Shown here one piece after another: positions 50,800 through 63,959 of a stretch of 64,000 bases of DNA (position 1 is the first letter of the stretch; every line of letters starts with the position of its first letter). Source of the stretch: Paragonimus westermani (Eukaryota; Platyhelminthes; Trematoda; Plagiorchiida; Troglotrematidae). The stretch is from positions 62,001 through 126,000 of the forward strand of contig QNGE01000898.1 in the NCBI GenBank assembly GCA_008508345.1. Reading direction: 5' to 3'. A program made the translations under genes and the position numbers. The notes beneath the pieces are model-generated. The model saw nothing but the letters and a program-made list of their open reading frames with translations, was not told the origin of the DNA and ran no database searches.

Positions 50800-50851
50800 A
50801 GCAAGTTGTAATACTCAATACGTTGTGTTATTCCCAATCTGTTTATCAATA
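50800..50851 (+). repeat. Rearranged relative of the 38878-38930 repeat
   Basis: Bases 50820-50851 equal 38899-38930 (32 bp, starting ACGTTGTGTTATTCCC). The 17 bases at 50800-50816 (AGCAAGTTGTAATACTC) are the exact reverse complement of 38878-38894. The short block is thus inverted relative to the 32-bp block. Confidence 0.8.
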
Positions 50852-53800
50852 ACATGTTAAACACGACGCCCAAACTATTCAACTTCATTCGTACTACATT
50901 TGGTGCGGATATCTTACAACCAGGTTTCCACCTCACATATGGTTGCACGTGGGTTACAAGGCAAGCGGTCTGAGGTTTGACACCTTTTGACCTTGTTGAT
51001 GGTCCGGTTTTAAACACATTGCCATATGTTTAAACCCTAAGGGTCTATGGTTTTCGATACTACTCAGTCCGTCCGTATTACGCTGCAAGAAGAAGAACTT
51101 ATCGATCTTAGAAACGGATTATTTCTTTGTTACGGCAGATATTGCTAACCCCAAGACAGACTACCAAATGACTCCAGATCTCTGGAGGTGCTGTCTAGCT
51201 ATGCAGATGAAGCGACGGAGTCGGCGAGCTATCCTGTTAAAGAAGCCTAAACTTGAGCTCACAGTTAATTTTCAATGTAGTGAGAAACGCTTCGTTACTG
51301 AAACGTAATGGCACTGCAAGAACTGTGCAACGAATTCTGCACCAAGCTTTATGTATGGAAATTGAGTAAAGTTACTGCGGACCATTGCTTGATACGTCAT
51401 CATCGATTATGGAGGATAACCCAGGTTTCCTGGACGTACTTCCAATGTTCTGTTCTCTTCAATGACAGCATAGTTATTTTTGCAAGGTTTGGACTGGCCG
51501 ATCTTTAGTTTTGGTTGTAATCCCACAAAAGATGGATAATCTGTCAGCCGAGCTTGCGGCTGTGTTGAATGTTCGAAGAGTTTTGAGATTCAGTCCAGTG
51601 TGCTTTGGCCAAGAATAGGTCCGGTGAATGTACTGAGACGAAAATAGCAGGAACATTTTGTATTGTTATGCTAGAGACCTGGAGTATGTTGGATAGTCAT
51701 GTAAGTTTCTGCCTGCTACGTTCCAGTTTTTGCGCATAAACCATTGTCTGTCAATGTTCTACAACAAACATTCTGTCTGTTGCTTTACAATAAGGCCTGT
51801 TTATTTGATTAAAAATTTACAATCCGTTAATAAATAGGCTAACTGATTACATTTCACTTTCAACAAACAACAATTTTCAGATCAGACGAATTGGCGTTCA
51901 AAGTTTTGAGATATTTATAGCAGGCACGTGGTTAGAAGTACGTTAGCGTGAAGGCTGTGAGTAATGGATCAGGTAAACAATTAGAAAGATCAGTAAATTA
52001 CTAGAGTTAATGGTGATTGCAAATTAAAGATCTCTGAAAGATTAGCAGATGTTAGACGGGTGCAGTCAGCCAGATGGTGTTTAGCCCATTGGTACTGAGT
52101 TATGACTATTGTCCAGTTAATACCACAGAAAGTATTGCCAAAAGATGAGATGGCAACGCAATTTTATCAGTAGGGTATGGTCTAGCAGCTCTTATATCTC
52201 ATCAGACGAACTATCCTGAGGAATGTATTCTCATGTGAATAGTCCTGAGATAGATTGCATGACATGAACAATTCTGGGTATATTGTCATAGAAAACTTTA
52301 GTCACATCTGTAACCGAATCAATTAGTAGTAAAAGACTTTTGGTGTTACAGACTGAGCACCTGGATGTTGCCACGTGATTTATATCAATGTCAATTAGCC
52401 TTTCAATCCAGCCGGTAGGTTATTTTCTTGACATCAGTAAGCAACCAAAAGTTTCACGGGTGTACATTCCAATGTGATTTACCAAGCTAGCCAACGGACA
52501 ATGTGCACCGAAGTGCCATCCAGCATTTCTTTAGCTTTGACCTAATGGCTTCGGTTTGCCACTAAACTAAATTTGCAGGTCAGTCATGCTTTCGGTTCAA
52601 AACCAAGATAGACAGAAGTCAAAACAACCGTTGTACTTATCTATAATGTGGCCCAAACGACAGTGATCTCGCGGCTTAATGGTGGAGTGTATCGATTACC
52701 GCTTCAACAGTTATCCATAGGATATGCATTCAATTCCCCGGAAAGGGTGGTTGATGATGCCGAATTAAATCGAAACAATCTTCCAGTGTTCAGTGAGATT
52801 GACTGGCTGTGAAACTCGACAGTCTCCGAAAATGACCAAAGTTCAGCACCCAACTGGGGTTGCAGCCCTCGGGAGCCGATGAAGTTATGCGCCCAGTCCT
52901 CATCTAGTGAACTAGGTATGTCGAGCTCACAACAGTAAAACAGGTTTATCTATTCAATACATCTTTAGCTGGCCCAATAGGATGCTTAGTTCTTCAGCTT
53001 TGTTCATAAAGCACCTTCCACATCAAAGCAATCATTTCTGGAGAGAAGGAAAACTAACAGTTATGGAGGAAAAATGGGCGGTGGGAGGAGAAATGAGTAT
53101 ATATTTTAGAAGATTGTTTGCAGTGTGGTATAGCAGAGTACTTCTGTCATATCTCATCAATACATCAGCTTTACCCGAGTGTTTTATTGTTTGTTGATTA
53201 GCAGCCGTCTCCTTGGAGTGAACTGGCAAACCGTGGTATAAAGGTTGTCAGTGTGTGAAAGCAGGCAAGTTTTTCTCTTCAGTGTTGACAACTTCAGTTT
53301 ACTCGCCATTCGGTGTGCCCTGGTAGGACACATCCACATTACATTAGCATGTGTGTACGATCGGTGAGACCAATGTATACATTTTGATGTTGTTTTAGAA
53401 CCCTCAATTCTTTCAAAACAGTGTACTCCATTGGTGCTTGATTTAGTCGTTCAGCTTTAAGATTCTCCATAAACTTGACTCATTGGTTATGGGATATTGG
53501 ACAGTCTGATCCAGAGGCTGCAAAGCGAGACAACAAGGTTTAAATTTCCATGCTTGTACGAGACTGTTGCAGCTTACGAATAGGCCTGGTATAGTGCTGT
53601 GTATCTGCGGATTGAAATTATGCACCTGCCAGATAGCTTTTATTTCACACGTGTTACCAAGACATCTAAAGTTGAGATGGCGACCCTCAAATCGAAGGAA
53701 CTTCCCGTCACCATGATTACAGTTTAAACATAGTCGTGGATATAAAAGAATATACTACTGTAGTGGTCTTTTTAAAAAGATTTCGCACTGAAAAAGTGGT

Positions 53801-56800
53801 TGCCTGGAGGCTTTGGGAGGTAGCTATGAATAGTAGAAGGAATACGGGAACAACAAAGTGACGCTGTCGTTTGACACCCATCGACGCACATTTCTCGCCT
53901 ACCGACACTAGTCCAGATTAGGTCACGTGTTCCACTCGGGTATATGTGGTTCAGATACACCGGGTATGCATTGAAACACACATGCACTCACATACACTAC
54001 AACATTCAGACCACTTTCACCAGATTGTTTACGTCTTGTTTTCGCACGTAGTGGCTCTACCTAGAATGGATGACCGGGTTTAATTAACCCCACACAATTG
54101 GCCATATATCCGGTAGCGCGCAAGCTCTCAATCGGTCCGCTGTTCCGAGGATTACATATATGCACATCAGTAACCATACGATGGAGCCGTCTCACTGGCC
54201 TTGTCGAGGAGGAGGCTTCAGCTAAGATGGGGTCCATTGTCTGCGTTAACAAATGGGAACGTACACAAACTACTTTATTGATTGCCACATTTACCTATTC
54301 TCGACTGTCCTAATTTTTCCGGATTTTCATCAGGCAAAGACTGCGTTGAAACTTCTGCCTTGCAACTCTGCACCTTCCCGTTGCTCCCAGTGCCAGTATT
54401 TATTCGCAAGCATCCATACATCTGCTGTTGTCCTCAAATTATCTGGGTTTCGATATAATCGCAGTACTGAATGAGCAACCAAAAATGAGTTACAAGCCCA
54501 TTTCAACGGTTACTGAATTCGTCTGTTCACCGAATTGTCTATCAATGTTATCAGGTTTAATTAGGGTAATTGACGGAAAATGTCAGTATTCCAAGAGCTG
54601 CAAAATCATGTATCGAAATGCACAAGCTGTAAAATTTATTTGATTCGCTTCACTATTCACATGTGAATTAGTTCCACTCTTCTTCTGGACTACCCCCGAG
54701 CTAAATTTAGTCAGGTTTGAGTTGCATGTTCAGTTTGAAACTTGTTGACAGGTAACCAAGATGACTTTAGTAGCGTAACGAGGTTGACAAATGACCTTTA
54801 TGATTACGTCCGCCTGAGCCTTACCCAGTTTTAGCCGAATTTCTCACCAGGAACAAATTAGGACGGTTTAAATCACTGGAATTTTTATCACGTAAAAGTG
54901 AATTAAATATCAACCGATAAACAATTTGGAAGCGTAGGTGGATGAAACGAGTGGTTTCATGGGAGTAGCTACTCTATTCCGTAACTTCAATGATGTGGAC
55001 AGTCTGGAATAGAGCGTTTTGTGCACACTGTAAGAGATGTCCGGAGTATACTAATGGGATGAAGAGAGCACAATTAGGCCCGAAGTTTAGGAAAAGATCA
55101 GAGATACATTACTGCTGTCATGACAACAGTTGCCTAGACTACGCAACAGTTTAGCGTACACAATTGTGAACTGTTCAAGAACTGGGGGGAGATGCGAGAA
55201 CTCAGCTGTCATGAATTTTTCCGTCAAAAAAATGTAGGGCAATGGGAGAAATATTTGGGCGATTGATAAAAAAACATAAATACTTGCAGCATACTAATAG
55301 TTACATTTAACAGCTCAACATTCATGTATAAATTTACTGCACTCTGACGGTTCCCATTCTTACCTGATGAGAATATACATGGCGGAAATCATTTGGGTAG
55401 CACGTATCCACTGCAATGTCACCCTCACATGTTTTGCTTCCCCGATGTTCATGCTTCAAAATTTGTCTCTGTTTGATCTCATAAGTTGAATACGATGGAT
55501 GAATGATTTCGTCAACAATAACTGTACGGTCAGCCCAATTGAATTCCGTTAGTATAGAGCAGTCAACCGACAGTAACTTCGCCGCCACACCTATCACAGT
55601 CAGCTATCACCACGTACCGTTTGACAATGAACCATAAAAACCATTTCTCAACGAGGTGATTTAGGTTGGTTTTGTACAAAGCTATGTCAGGTGACACACA
55701 CCATCTACTTCAATGGTTTTTGCGCACGTGGGACAACGAACGCGTCACTGTCTCAGCGGACAGTATTAGGTGCTCCTTATATCTAGTGGAAGGCTCTCTG
55801 CGCCTGAGTAAGTTAATACGTCGAACTACTGAAACAATGTAGCATTTTTGCTTCACGGTGATTTGGCTGAATTCAGCACAGTTGGGGGAAGTAAAGAGTA
55901 GCGACGGTCACATACACCGCTTCATTAAATCGAAACTTAGTACTGATCGTTGTGCTCCAAAAGTCGCAACTTTGGTAAATACACCATTTCAAGAGCTGAC
56001 AAGTCAATTCAGCCCACGAATAACTAGAATGGGGAGCACCGAGACCCTTGTAGCCAGATGGATAGATTGGTCAGACGGACCACATTACGATATGAATTCG
56101 TTTCATACGTTCTCCTCCATAGTGAGTGTGCAAAACACACAATGCGTGGTGTGATTAACTCATTTGGAAAGTTGACCGACGTTCTAAGACGGTGAAACTA
56201 GTACTGCTCATTCACACCATTCTGTTTTATCTGTACATCATCAACAAGCGAACAAGTGTGTTTCATACAGATTACCGTAGCTAACCGCTCCATTGTGGTC
56301 CTGGCAATATTTACTTTGGTAAAACAAAAAACGCTAGGAATCATGGTCAGGAGGGCGTTCACGAAGTAAACACCGAGATGGTTGAAAGGTCCCTTATCGT
56401 AACAGCATGTGAACGGAACAATGTACGCAAATCGCCGCCTTCATCATAATACATCTATCGGGCACTGGGCAAGCAACCATTTGCGCATAATCGTCTGCTG
56501 TCAGTCTGATTTTCCGCAACCCACAAATGCTTAGTGTGTTTTAATCATCAGAGGTGGTTAGCCCGTAATATGCATTCAACCATCTTTGTTTAAAGTAGGT
56601 TTGGCTGTGAGTAGTAATCAGGATTTGGATCGATTTGTGCGCTTACCAGTTCACTGGTGAACCGGCAGTGTTGCATCCACATCGGTCACACGTTTATAGT
56701 AGAATAAAGTTCCACTGTGGTGTATGTCTTACAAGTACCCTATCCCAATAGAGTGCAAACTCATTTCGACATGTTCATATTCGAAGTATTTAGGCGGAAT

Positions 56801-58419
56801 GTCCAGTCGCCTTCACTGGATCGCACATCGTTGGCCTGACATCAAGTGCTTCATCTGGTCCGATGGGTAGTCATTTCTTTTCTCCAAGTGACGGGAATTG
56901 CGTTTTCAAAAGGTCTTCAAAAGGATAGAATTTGAATGACAAACACTTCTTTCGGTAAGACAAGGTTGGGCAAACAGTACGTAACTGGCAACTACTGGAA
57001 ATCATTTTATTCCAAGGTGACTGCAGTGCTAATTGAACTGTTCTTGTTCAGAATGTTTGCTTAAGTTTGTCTGTTTGTGGATTTATCTGACTTCGGTTAG
57101 TGTACGTTTGTAGGAAAGCGACCTATTTTATTCATGGCAAAAAAATAGCTTAAGGACGTCCTACAGTTAATTGACGGCTACTGTCTTTTCGAATTGTGTC
57201 TGGTCCAGAATCTCGAAAAAAATAATCACCCAACGACTTTGAGCGCAAGCGCCACAGTTGCTAGTTTAGGGTCTTGCAGTTAATCAACTTTACGGAATTC
57301 ATTTTGGTGGGCAGGCTATTCAACGGATTCGTATTGATGAATTTATGTAGCTCATTACATAACGGATTTTGACAGTTTTTGTGTCAGTCGATCACCTGTT
57401 AAAAATCTGATTTGATTTTGCAAATTTTCAGACAAGCAAGTGAACTAACAGTGATTACAGAATTGTTTTTGTGACATCGACATTTCCGCAGAAGTAGATC
57501 TGCATAAAATTTAGCTTCCACACATTCACTGGCTTTCTTGTTACTGCAAATCATTTCACAAAGCCAAAAAGGTGGGTGTCCGTCTGTCCGTCCGTTAGCA
57601 CGATCACACGTACAGCGATGTTAGCAAGTAGGGAGTTCCTATACACTGGCTGAATTAAAATAGAACAACATGCTTTTTTGATATGCAGGATGGTCAAAAT
57701 TGATGTGTTCAGTTTTTCAGTTTGTTTTGAAGAAAATTTCTCAAAATGTACTAAACTCATGGCTAATTAAGGACTTACTGAAAGACTGCACTTAGGTGGA
57801 AAATGTTACAGGAGTAGACAAACTTCGGAGTATATTTAGGGTGGAAAGATCAGTGGCGGGTATTGTTTGTATATATTAAACGTCGCTCATAAGTGATCGC
57901 GGTTTTCGTATTAAAGATAAATCTATGTCACGTCGTCATTGATCACAATTAACGGAACATTTACTGTCTCCTATCGAGATGAACGGGCAACCTGATAATT
58001 ACTCATAAACGAGGATGGTTGAGTGTTCACATTCGATAATTCCGTTGTGCCTATTATGAGGTCAGTATTGCAGCGGTCGACACGGTAGCCCCATGAAGAC
58101 ATGGTCTGAGCTCTGCTTCCCACCGTGACAAAAGTATGTAACAGCAGTAACACTCTAGTCTAGTGTTTCTTTTCGCTAACGACTGACTAGAACTGTTCGA
58201 GAATGCGACATATCTGACCATTTGTGTGTGAATTTGAATGTATATAACAGTACAAGTTCGACGAAGTCGTATCAATATTAAAAAACATCATTAATCCCGA
58301 TAATAAGGTATAAAATTTTAATCACTCAAACAACGAGTCACTGGTGTTCACGATGAGTGGGTTAGTGATCCAACCATAGGGCAGGTTCAATACTTCAGCC
58401 TTAATCACTTTGAGTCTGA
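50852..58419. other. Long stretch without a supportable gene
   Basis: Frames up to 98 codons (55858-56154, plus) without recognised domains. The minus frame at 55334-55597 is listed separately as a weak exon candidate. A degenerate TCCG/TCTG tetranucleotide tract occurs at 57578-57596. The left flank of the PLE at 58420 may contain decayed reverse transcriptase, but no motif could be fixed. Confidence 0.4.
55367..55597 (-). CDS. Weak exon candidate, trypsin-like protease resemblance
   Basis: The minus frame contains VIVDEIIHPSYSTYE and, 20-odd residues later, GDIAV. This recalls the S1 protease stretch V..IIIHP.Y......NDIAL that carries the catalytic aspartate. It ends at a good donor (CATCAG followed by GTAAGA). 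Against this, the residues after DIAV (DTCYP) do not follow the usual LxL, no AAHC or GDSGGP exon was found nearby, and the acceptor side has a poor pyrimidine tract. The resemblance may be coincidental. Confidence 0.2.
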
Positions 58420-58752
58420 AGGGTGAATTGCCTGTCCTCCATCAATCGGTGCCTGTATCGCTTTTCCTGCCGTTGTACAACGGAATATATAGACCGGACG
58501 ACTATGCGTTTGTTCAAACGAATCAAACACCATCCAGCGTAGCTCTGGACCAGTTTGACCAGAATCATTCGCAGCTCAGTAGTTGTACATAATGACAATA
58601 CGGATAATCGTTTTGACCAAAAGCATGCCGTTCGCACAACTGACAAAATTCCGAGCAATCCTTTGATGCTGATCGAACAACGAATGCTGGTCATCGCGGA
58701 ATCGACACACCCCAGTCTTTTGTTTTCAAAGAAGTTCGTACAAATTTTGTAG
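58420..58752 (+). mobile_element. Penelope-like element GIY-YIG endonuclease, pseudogene
   Basis: One plus frame from 58420 to the TAG at 58750-58752 gives a second, divergent PLE nuclease: CLYRFSCRCTTEYIDRTTMR, then LFKRIKHHPA, an in-frame TAG at 58540-58542, and on to LMLIEQRMLVIAESTHPSLL and FSKKFVQIL. It aligns block by block with the copy at 19262-19811 (CVYSFTCSC, YVGRTTRRL, RIREHHPAWL, AEA). The conserved glycine of YIG is aspartate here. The internal stop, the G-to-D change and the lack of visible RT make it inactive. The frame ends naturally after FVQIL, so this shows what the gap at 18874 hides. The 129-codon minus ORF over the same bases is a shadow. Confidence 0.82.
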
Positions 58753-58963
58753 CAGCTGTGGCCAGAGCTCACGTCACTGGCGTCACCCACGACTTCTTTG
58801 ACCTGAATCTGAGCGGATCTCTAGAACACTCATCACAAACACCAGTGACTCGTTGTTTGAGTGGTTCGACGTGTTTGTTTAGAATTTTTATCTTACTATA
58901 TGGAATTGTGGTAGTTTTCTTGATATCAGTCTAATTTTGTTGTACTTGTTTAATTGTATTGAT

Positions 58964-59000
58964 CTGCTAAAGGCGTATCGAAAACGACTCTTCGTTACCC
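58964..59000 (+). other. PLE 3'-terminal motif, degraded hammerhead-like
   Basis: About 210 bases after the PLE endonuclease stop, in the same orientation, the sequence reads CTGCTAA, AGGCGTATC, GAAAACGA, CTCTTCGTTACC. This matches the terminal motif at 19953-19988 around GAAAACGA and beyond. The CTGATGA box has two changes and stem II is not foldable. Its position and orientation fit the element's 3' terminal region. Confidence 0.45.
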
Positions 59001-61472
59001 TTTTTTCTTTTAAGAAATAAGTATTATTCTCATTTGTTTGCACGCTAATGAAGTAGACACAACAGCGACCTTGTTAACTTGGATGTTCATAATACCACTG
59101 TACTAGGTCGGAGTTTGTAGGGACACTTTTTCACTAGTCTCCGAAATTTTTCGAGATTAAACTGAGGGAGAAACAGGAGCATACTATGAACAACCAGGTT
59201 ATAAGCAGATGTTGATGAAAATTTAGGGTGATAGGTAATACGAACTTATTTTCAAATTATCAGGTGATGTCAGTGTCGTCTCCACTGAGATGTACACGTT
59301 AGCTGATATAAAGTGAATTCTACGGCTGTTTCGGTATTCTCATTAACGTTGACTTTCAACCAGTCCCGTTCGAAGCCAGTTAATCTACTGGATTTGTGCG
59401 TAACTTAAGGCATATCCATGTTGCTGCAAACATAACAACTCCGAAACACTTTCACGTGGTATTCGTATCGAACAAAAAGGCAATGAGATCACAGTGCGTA
59501 GGCCTGAAGCGTTCAGAAGCGCCCACTTGTGAAACTTTCTTAGACTGATCCATCGCCTTCAGTGCCGACACAGTAATTGTACTGTAAACTACAATCTCTG
59601 ACTCCCTTTCTTAGTGAAAGGGGAATCACAAAGTATGCAAACTTGACAACTGTGCACTGATTGCAGATAAACAATCGAACATTCCGTTTTCGTAAAGTTA
59701 ATCCCGGTCACATCCAATCATCTTCTCCAATGAAGAGCGTAAGAATATTTCTGTCTGTGCTGGATTTCATCAGTTATGTACAGCACTGTCACAGCTTAGG
59801 CTTGAATTCCATCCACACTGTCAGTAACAAGAGTGTTGACAGGTACGCCACTGTCGTCACAGTTAGTCCAACCAAATCATATGTGCCTAATTAGTCACAC
59901 TCATCTGTAAGTATTTCGCTGGTTGTACCTTGATCCTTGGGATGAGAAAGTAAACAGGAGCGATGTACAACATGTAACAAATAACATTACGGTTTGTTCA
60001 CCACTCTGTTTATGTCGTATATCCACGGAGTGCCTGTTAGGATGGAACCCAGATTTGAGATGGTCTACCTTAGGGTTATGAAGCTACCTCAATGCCAACT
60101 GAAATGGTTTATACTTGCAAGTCATCCTACAGTCAGCCGATTGGGATAAAATTTGTTGTCACTCGTGTCCAGCAAAGCCGGGAATAGTTGATACAAACGC
60201 CTTATGCTTTGAGAATAAGTCGGGAGCAAAATCCATGTGTGTGAAGACTCACTTCTATCAGCAACAGGCTTGTCTATGACGAAAAGTAATCTTGCGAGTT
60301 TTTTCCGCGAAAGAAGATGTATCTTGCGCTTGGGTGTTACTCATTCACTAGCGGATAGTGCCATACTACTTCAACCTACGAGTGAACTCATCTTTTAGCT
60401 GAGTGGTAACGAAGTGATTATCAAGGCTCTTACATATCGCTAGATTTTGTTTTGTTTAATGAAATAAAACGGCCATCCTTCTCCGTTAGACATTTAAATG
60501 GAATACTACTTTAGAAACCCTTTTCGGATCTGTTTGGGATATATTGCGAGACGGATTTCCGCGAGCACATATTGAGACTATCCTATGAGTTGATATTGCT
60601 GAACTGTTATCCGAAGTAACAACTTGATTCTAAACATCCCACAGCACTTCATCTTTGTGATATATCTTTCGCTTAAAAAGTACGTAACAAACGCGTAGAA
60701 TTCTGATAGATTTTGCAATTGCCATAGCGTGAGATAACTGCTGTCGAGGGGTTTGACACTGGATTCACAATACGGCTTATACGGATTGTTTTCCTCAACC
60801 GCACAGTGTGTTTAACGCGATCGTCGGTGTACTCTGATAAATCACAACTAGCTTACCTTGACTTTTCACTTTCCATGGATCTCTTTTGTTTGCAGCGTGT
60901 TAATGTGCCAATCTGGTCAAATCAGTTGATCTTTCAGCTTATGGCCAATTGGTCTTGATAGCTCTCATCTATTCCAGTAAACAGTTAGTTACTGGTTTCT
61001 TTTTCAAACACGCTTTATGGTTTGACAGTTTCACTTACTGAATCGGCAACAAATGATTATAGGAGAGTCAGTCTTCCTTAATCGTTCACCGTATTTTTCT
61101 AGTCATTTTAACGCTTAACACAAATAACCAACAAATTTATTCACACTGCAACCCATAAAAGTGAAGTATTCAAAACGTGTTTATCCTACAGTAACACGAG
61201 ACGATACTTAGAATCGCCAGTTGTGCACACTTCTACTGACACGGTCTCATTGGGTTCTCACTTTATATTATCAAAAAACTAACCAATTACGGATGATCTG
61301 AAACAATAGTTAGTCAACTTTTAGTCTCCCGAAGGTCATTTTTTTCTATGCCGCAGTACTTACCTCTAATGTGATATTATTGTCCCGTTATGATGAGACT
61401 AGACCTTGAGGTGAGTGATAGATTATTGTGGTTTTTAGCAATCGTCCGAGCAAACGACATCACAGTCTCGAG
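59001..61472. other. Stretch without a supportable gene
   Basis: The only notable frame is 59661-59894 (plus, 77 codons), which starts after a plausible acceptor (GATTGCAG) and has an early GTAAGA donor at about 59736. A 70-bp exon is conceivable but unsupported. Confidence 0.4.
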
Positions 61473-61841
61473 TTGAACATCACTCACATTCGATCGCGGA
61501 CTTCGCATTCAGATAGACTCTCCAGCCAGCCTATTTCGAAAACAAGCATCACACTCGAGTTTCTCTCTCATTAGAGCTCGTCGGTAGTGGATATACTTGC
61601 CATGACCGCCATTACAACGTGGGCCACGATTTCATGAGACAATCGTGTTGACCGCTCCGCCATTGACCTCACATTAGGCACGACGGAATTATCAAATCTG
61701 AACGCTCAACCACTTTCGCTTGTGAACAATGATCAGGTCGCTCGATCGTTTCCAGAAGAGACACAGTAACTGTCCTGTTAACTCCAGTCGAGAACGCCGC
61801 GATTAGGACTTTCGAGACAGGTCGAAATCACTGATCTCATT
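61473..61841 (-). repeat. Hammerhead-bearing SINE, copy B (Sm-alpha-like)
   Basis: Same 369-bp length and boundaries as copy A. On the minus strand it has the A box TGGCGGAGCGG (61652-61662), B-box position GTTGTAATG, hammerhead at 61546-61590, and the same tail ending ATGTTCAA. Flanks differ from those of copy A, so the two are independent insertions rather than a segmental duplication. All three copies in the window lie on the minus strand. Confidence 0.75.
61546..61590 (-). ncRNA. Hammerhead ribozyme, copy B (degraded)
   Basis: Minus strand: CCACTA; box CCGACGA; stem II GCTCT, loop AATG, AGAGA; box GAAAC; mini stem III AC/GT with TCGA; G at the cleavage position; TGATGC. Compared with copy A, position 9 is the proper A, but U4 is C, the first stem II pair is lost (G-A), and stem I pairs poorly. 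Combining the two copies suggests an ancestral core with both conserved boxes intact, while each surviving copy is damaged differently. The G at the cleavage position is shared by both. Confidence 0.6.
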
Positions 61842-63945
61842 AAACCTGCAAGGCGATATTTTAGATTACTGATGAGTAGTCAGGGATCTGAGTGATCATC
61901 AGAGATCACATTTACTTGGCTGTGGCGAACGTTGGAGCAAAAAGCGGAGTTAAAAACATCACATTGGTTTATAAATATTGGGGTCGCCTACACGTCCTCA
62001 GGGGTTCAGACACGTTGATAGTAGCCTCCATCTAGAGGGTTGGATTTCGGATGAAAGGAATAACCAGCAGCTTTATTTAAGTGAGACGAACGCACGGTCT
62101 ATGAAATGAAATATTGTACAGCCAAGAGTTCTTCGGTGATAAAAACATGCTGAGCACCATGGCAATTCCACTCAAAGTGACCGAAATACAACTTATGGTG
62201 CAGTTACGAAGAAGGCTACCCCTCAAATGATAACAATTTCAGCGTAACTTAGGTTGAGCAGTTTATTCAGTTCCGTGGACACCTCACTGGGATTTTTTCG
62301 TGCTAAGTGACCCGGTGCATTTCTATGGTACGTAATTGAGCTCAGAATGTACGGCATTTATATTGGTATGCAACTGAAGGACCTATGATCAGTGACTTTC
62401 TGGAGCGTTTTTATACGCAGGATCGGAGAGCGAATACGGACTAGTGATACTTTGAAGACAGCAAGCGATTTAGAATGCCTAGTGCACAGCCACATGCCAA
62501 CGCAGTAGATTGGGTGAACAGTCTGACCTGCTTCCACGAAACGTCTTGTAGTTCCATTGTCAGTGATATCAATATCTTGACTTTAAAAATAGATGTGTTC
62601 GATTTATGAGAAACCTTGTTGAAAAGTTGAACAGTTAATCAGGTTTAGCTGTCAGTACAGAAGACACGAGGCAATTTGTTTGTCACTGTTGAAAAGGGCG
62701 CTTCCGGTGTTGATAAAAAATCTCTTCAACATCATTTTAATCTGGGATTCTTAAATTCATTTTTCATCAAAACTCGGCCTATCTATTTGTTTCCTATTTG
62801 AACTACGTAGAGATAGCTAAAAATCAGTCATCCCTCCTAGGCTCAATTTTGCTGACACCGCGCAAGGTTCATGGTTCCGACTGTTTTACTGTGAATCCTG
62901 ATGCAAAAACGGCCTGTGTGATATTTACTGCCGTTTACCTCATAAATGTGATCTCCCCTATTTTTCTGCAAAGTGAAACAAATTACTTCAATATGATCTT
63001 TTTCTTAAGAGAACATTTCCACATCTATTGGTGAATTCTCAGATTGGCCGGTGCTACTGTGTACAGAGAGAAGGGACTAGCAGAAGAATGAAGGACGTGT
63101 TTTTAGTGTGTCTGCCACTCATCTCCGACTTACGTTGACAGGGGCGACTGATGAAGGTTGACTGTACGTGATTCAGCTATGGGCTTAAGTCAAGCAGTAT
63201 ATCCTTAATATTTGCCCAAAATCAATGCATCTGACGACTGGAAACAAATCGTGAATTGCATCACCTTTTGAAGCAGTTTTTCTTAGAGGTTTCCTGTTAC
63301 TTGAGGCTATATCGAGTCGCAAATAGGCGCTGCATCGTCGGGTGACCCTGGTGTGAAACAAGAAGCTGTTGGCTTTCAATCCTGGGACTATTAACGCGAA
63401 AGCCGTGTAAATTAGAACGATTCAGAAACGTTTGGTAAGAAACCACTTTAACGAAGTGTTATTCTCTGTCAACACTATCACGCAACTTCGATCCGGATAA
63501 TGGACAACAAATGAACAGAGAGAATGTGATGATTTTTCTTATATTTTGACCACTTTTACTTGTAATGAAGAACTCTTGTTTTGAACTGTTATACATAGAA
63601 TGTTTTTGATGACCTGTCATGTTTCGCGGACGAAATTTAGATTGACATTTCATGCCCCCACTCTGAGCTCAAAATGTGTGATTTCATAAATTTCCCAACT
63701 GAGGAATCCGCATCCAAGAGAGGTGGATAATAAGACAGAGAAAAGAAAACAGCAAAAGCTGAATGCCTGCGATGAAACTCCAAACGTGCCTACCGTGTGA
63801 ATAATTAATATACAATGTAGAAGTAATTGTAGGTTGTAATTTGTGATGCAATTTAGCCAGACTGCATTTTATCATATTCACTGAACTGAATTTGTCCCTT
63901 TCTTATTGAGCCAACAGTCCGCCACGATCGATTGATTGGACCTAC
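61842..63945. other. Stretch without a supportable gene
   Basis: Frames of 64-78 codons only (62798-63034 plus; 63185-63379, 63459-63653 and 63684-63881 minus), no recognised domain. The 22-bp motif shared with the left flank of SINE copy A occurs near 61866-61885. Confidence 0.4.
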
Positions 63946-63959
63946 CGCACACAGCTAGG

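Noticed and set aside
54061..54313. Overlapping plus and minus frames considered as protease or RT pieces
   Set aside because: Only two or three scattered residues match; not distinguishable from chance.
58401..58790. 129-codon minus-strand ORF
   Set aside because: Antisense shadow of the plus-strand PLE endonuclease.
58643..58935. Open plus frame of about 95 codons ending in a hydrophobic stretch (FILLYGIVVVFLISV), resembling a terminal exon with a membrane anchor
   Set aside because: Its first part overlaps the PLE nuclease in another frame, and that frame has clear homology. The hydrophobic end is AT-rich translation.
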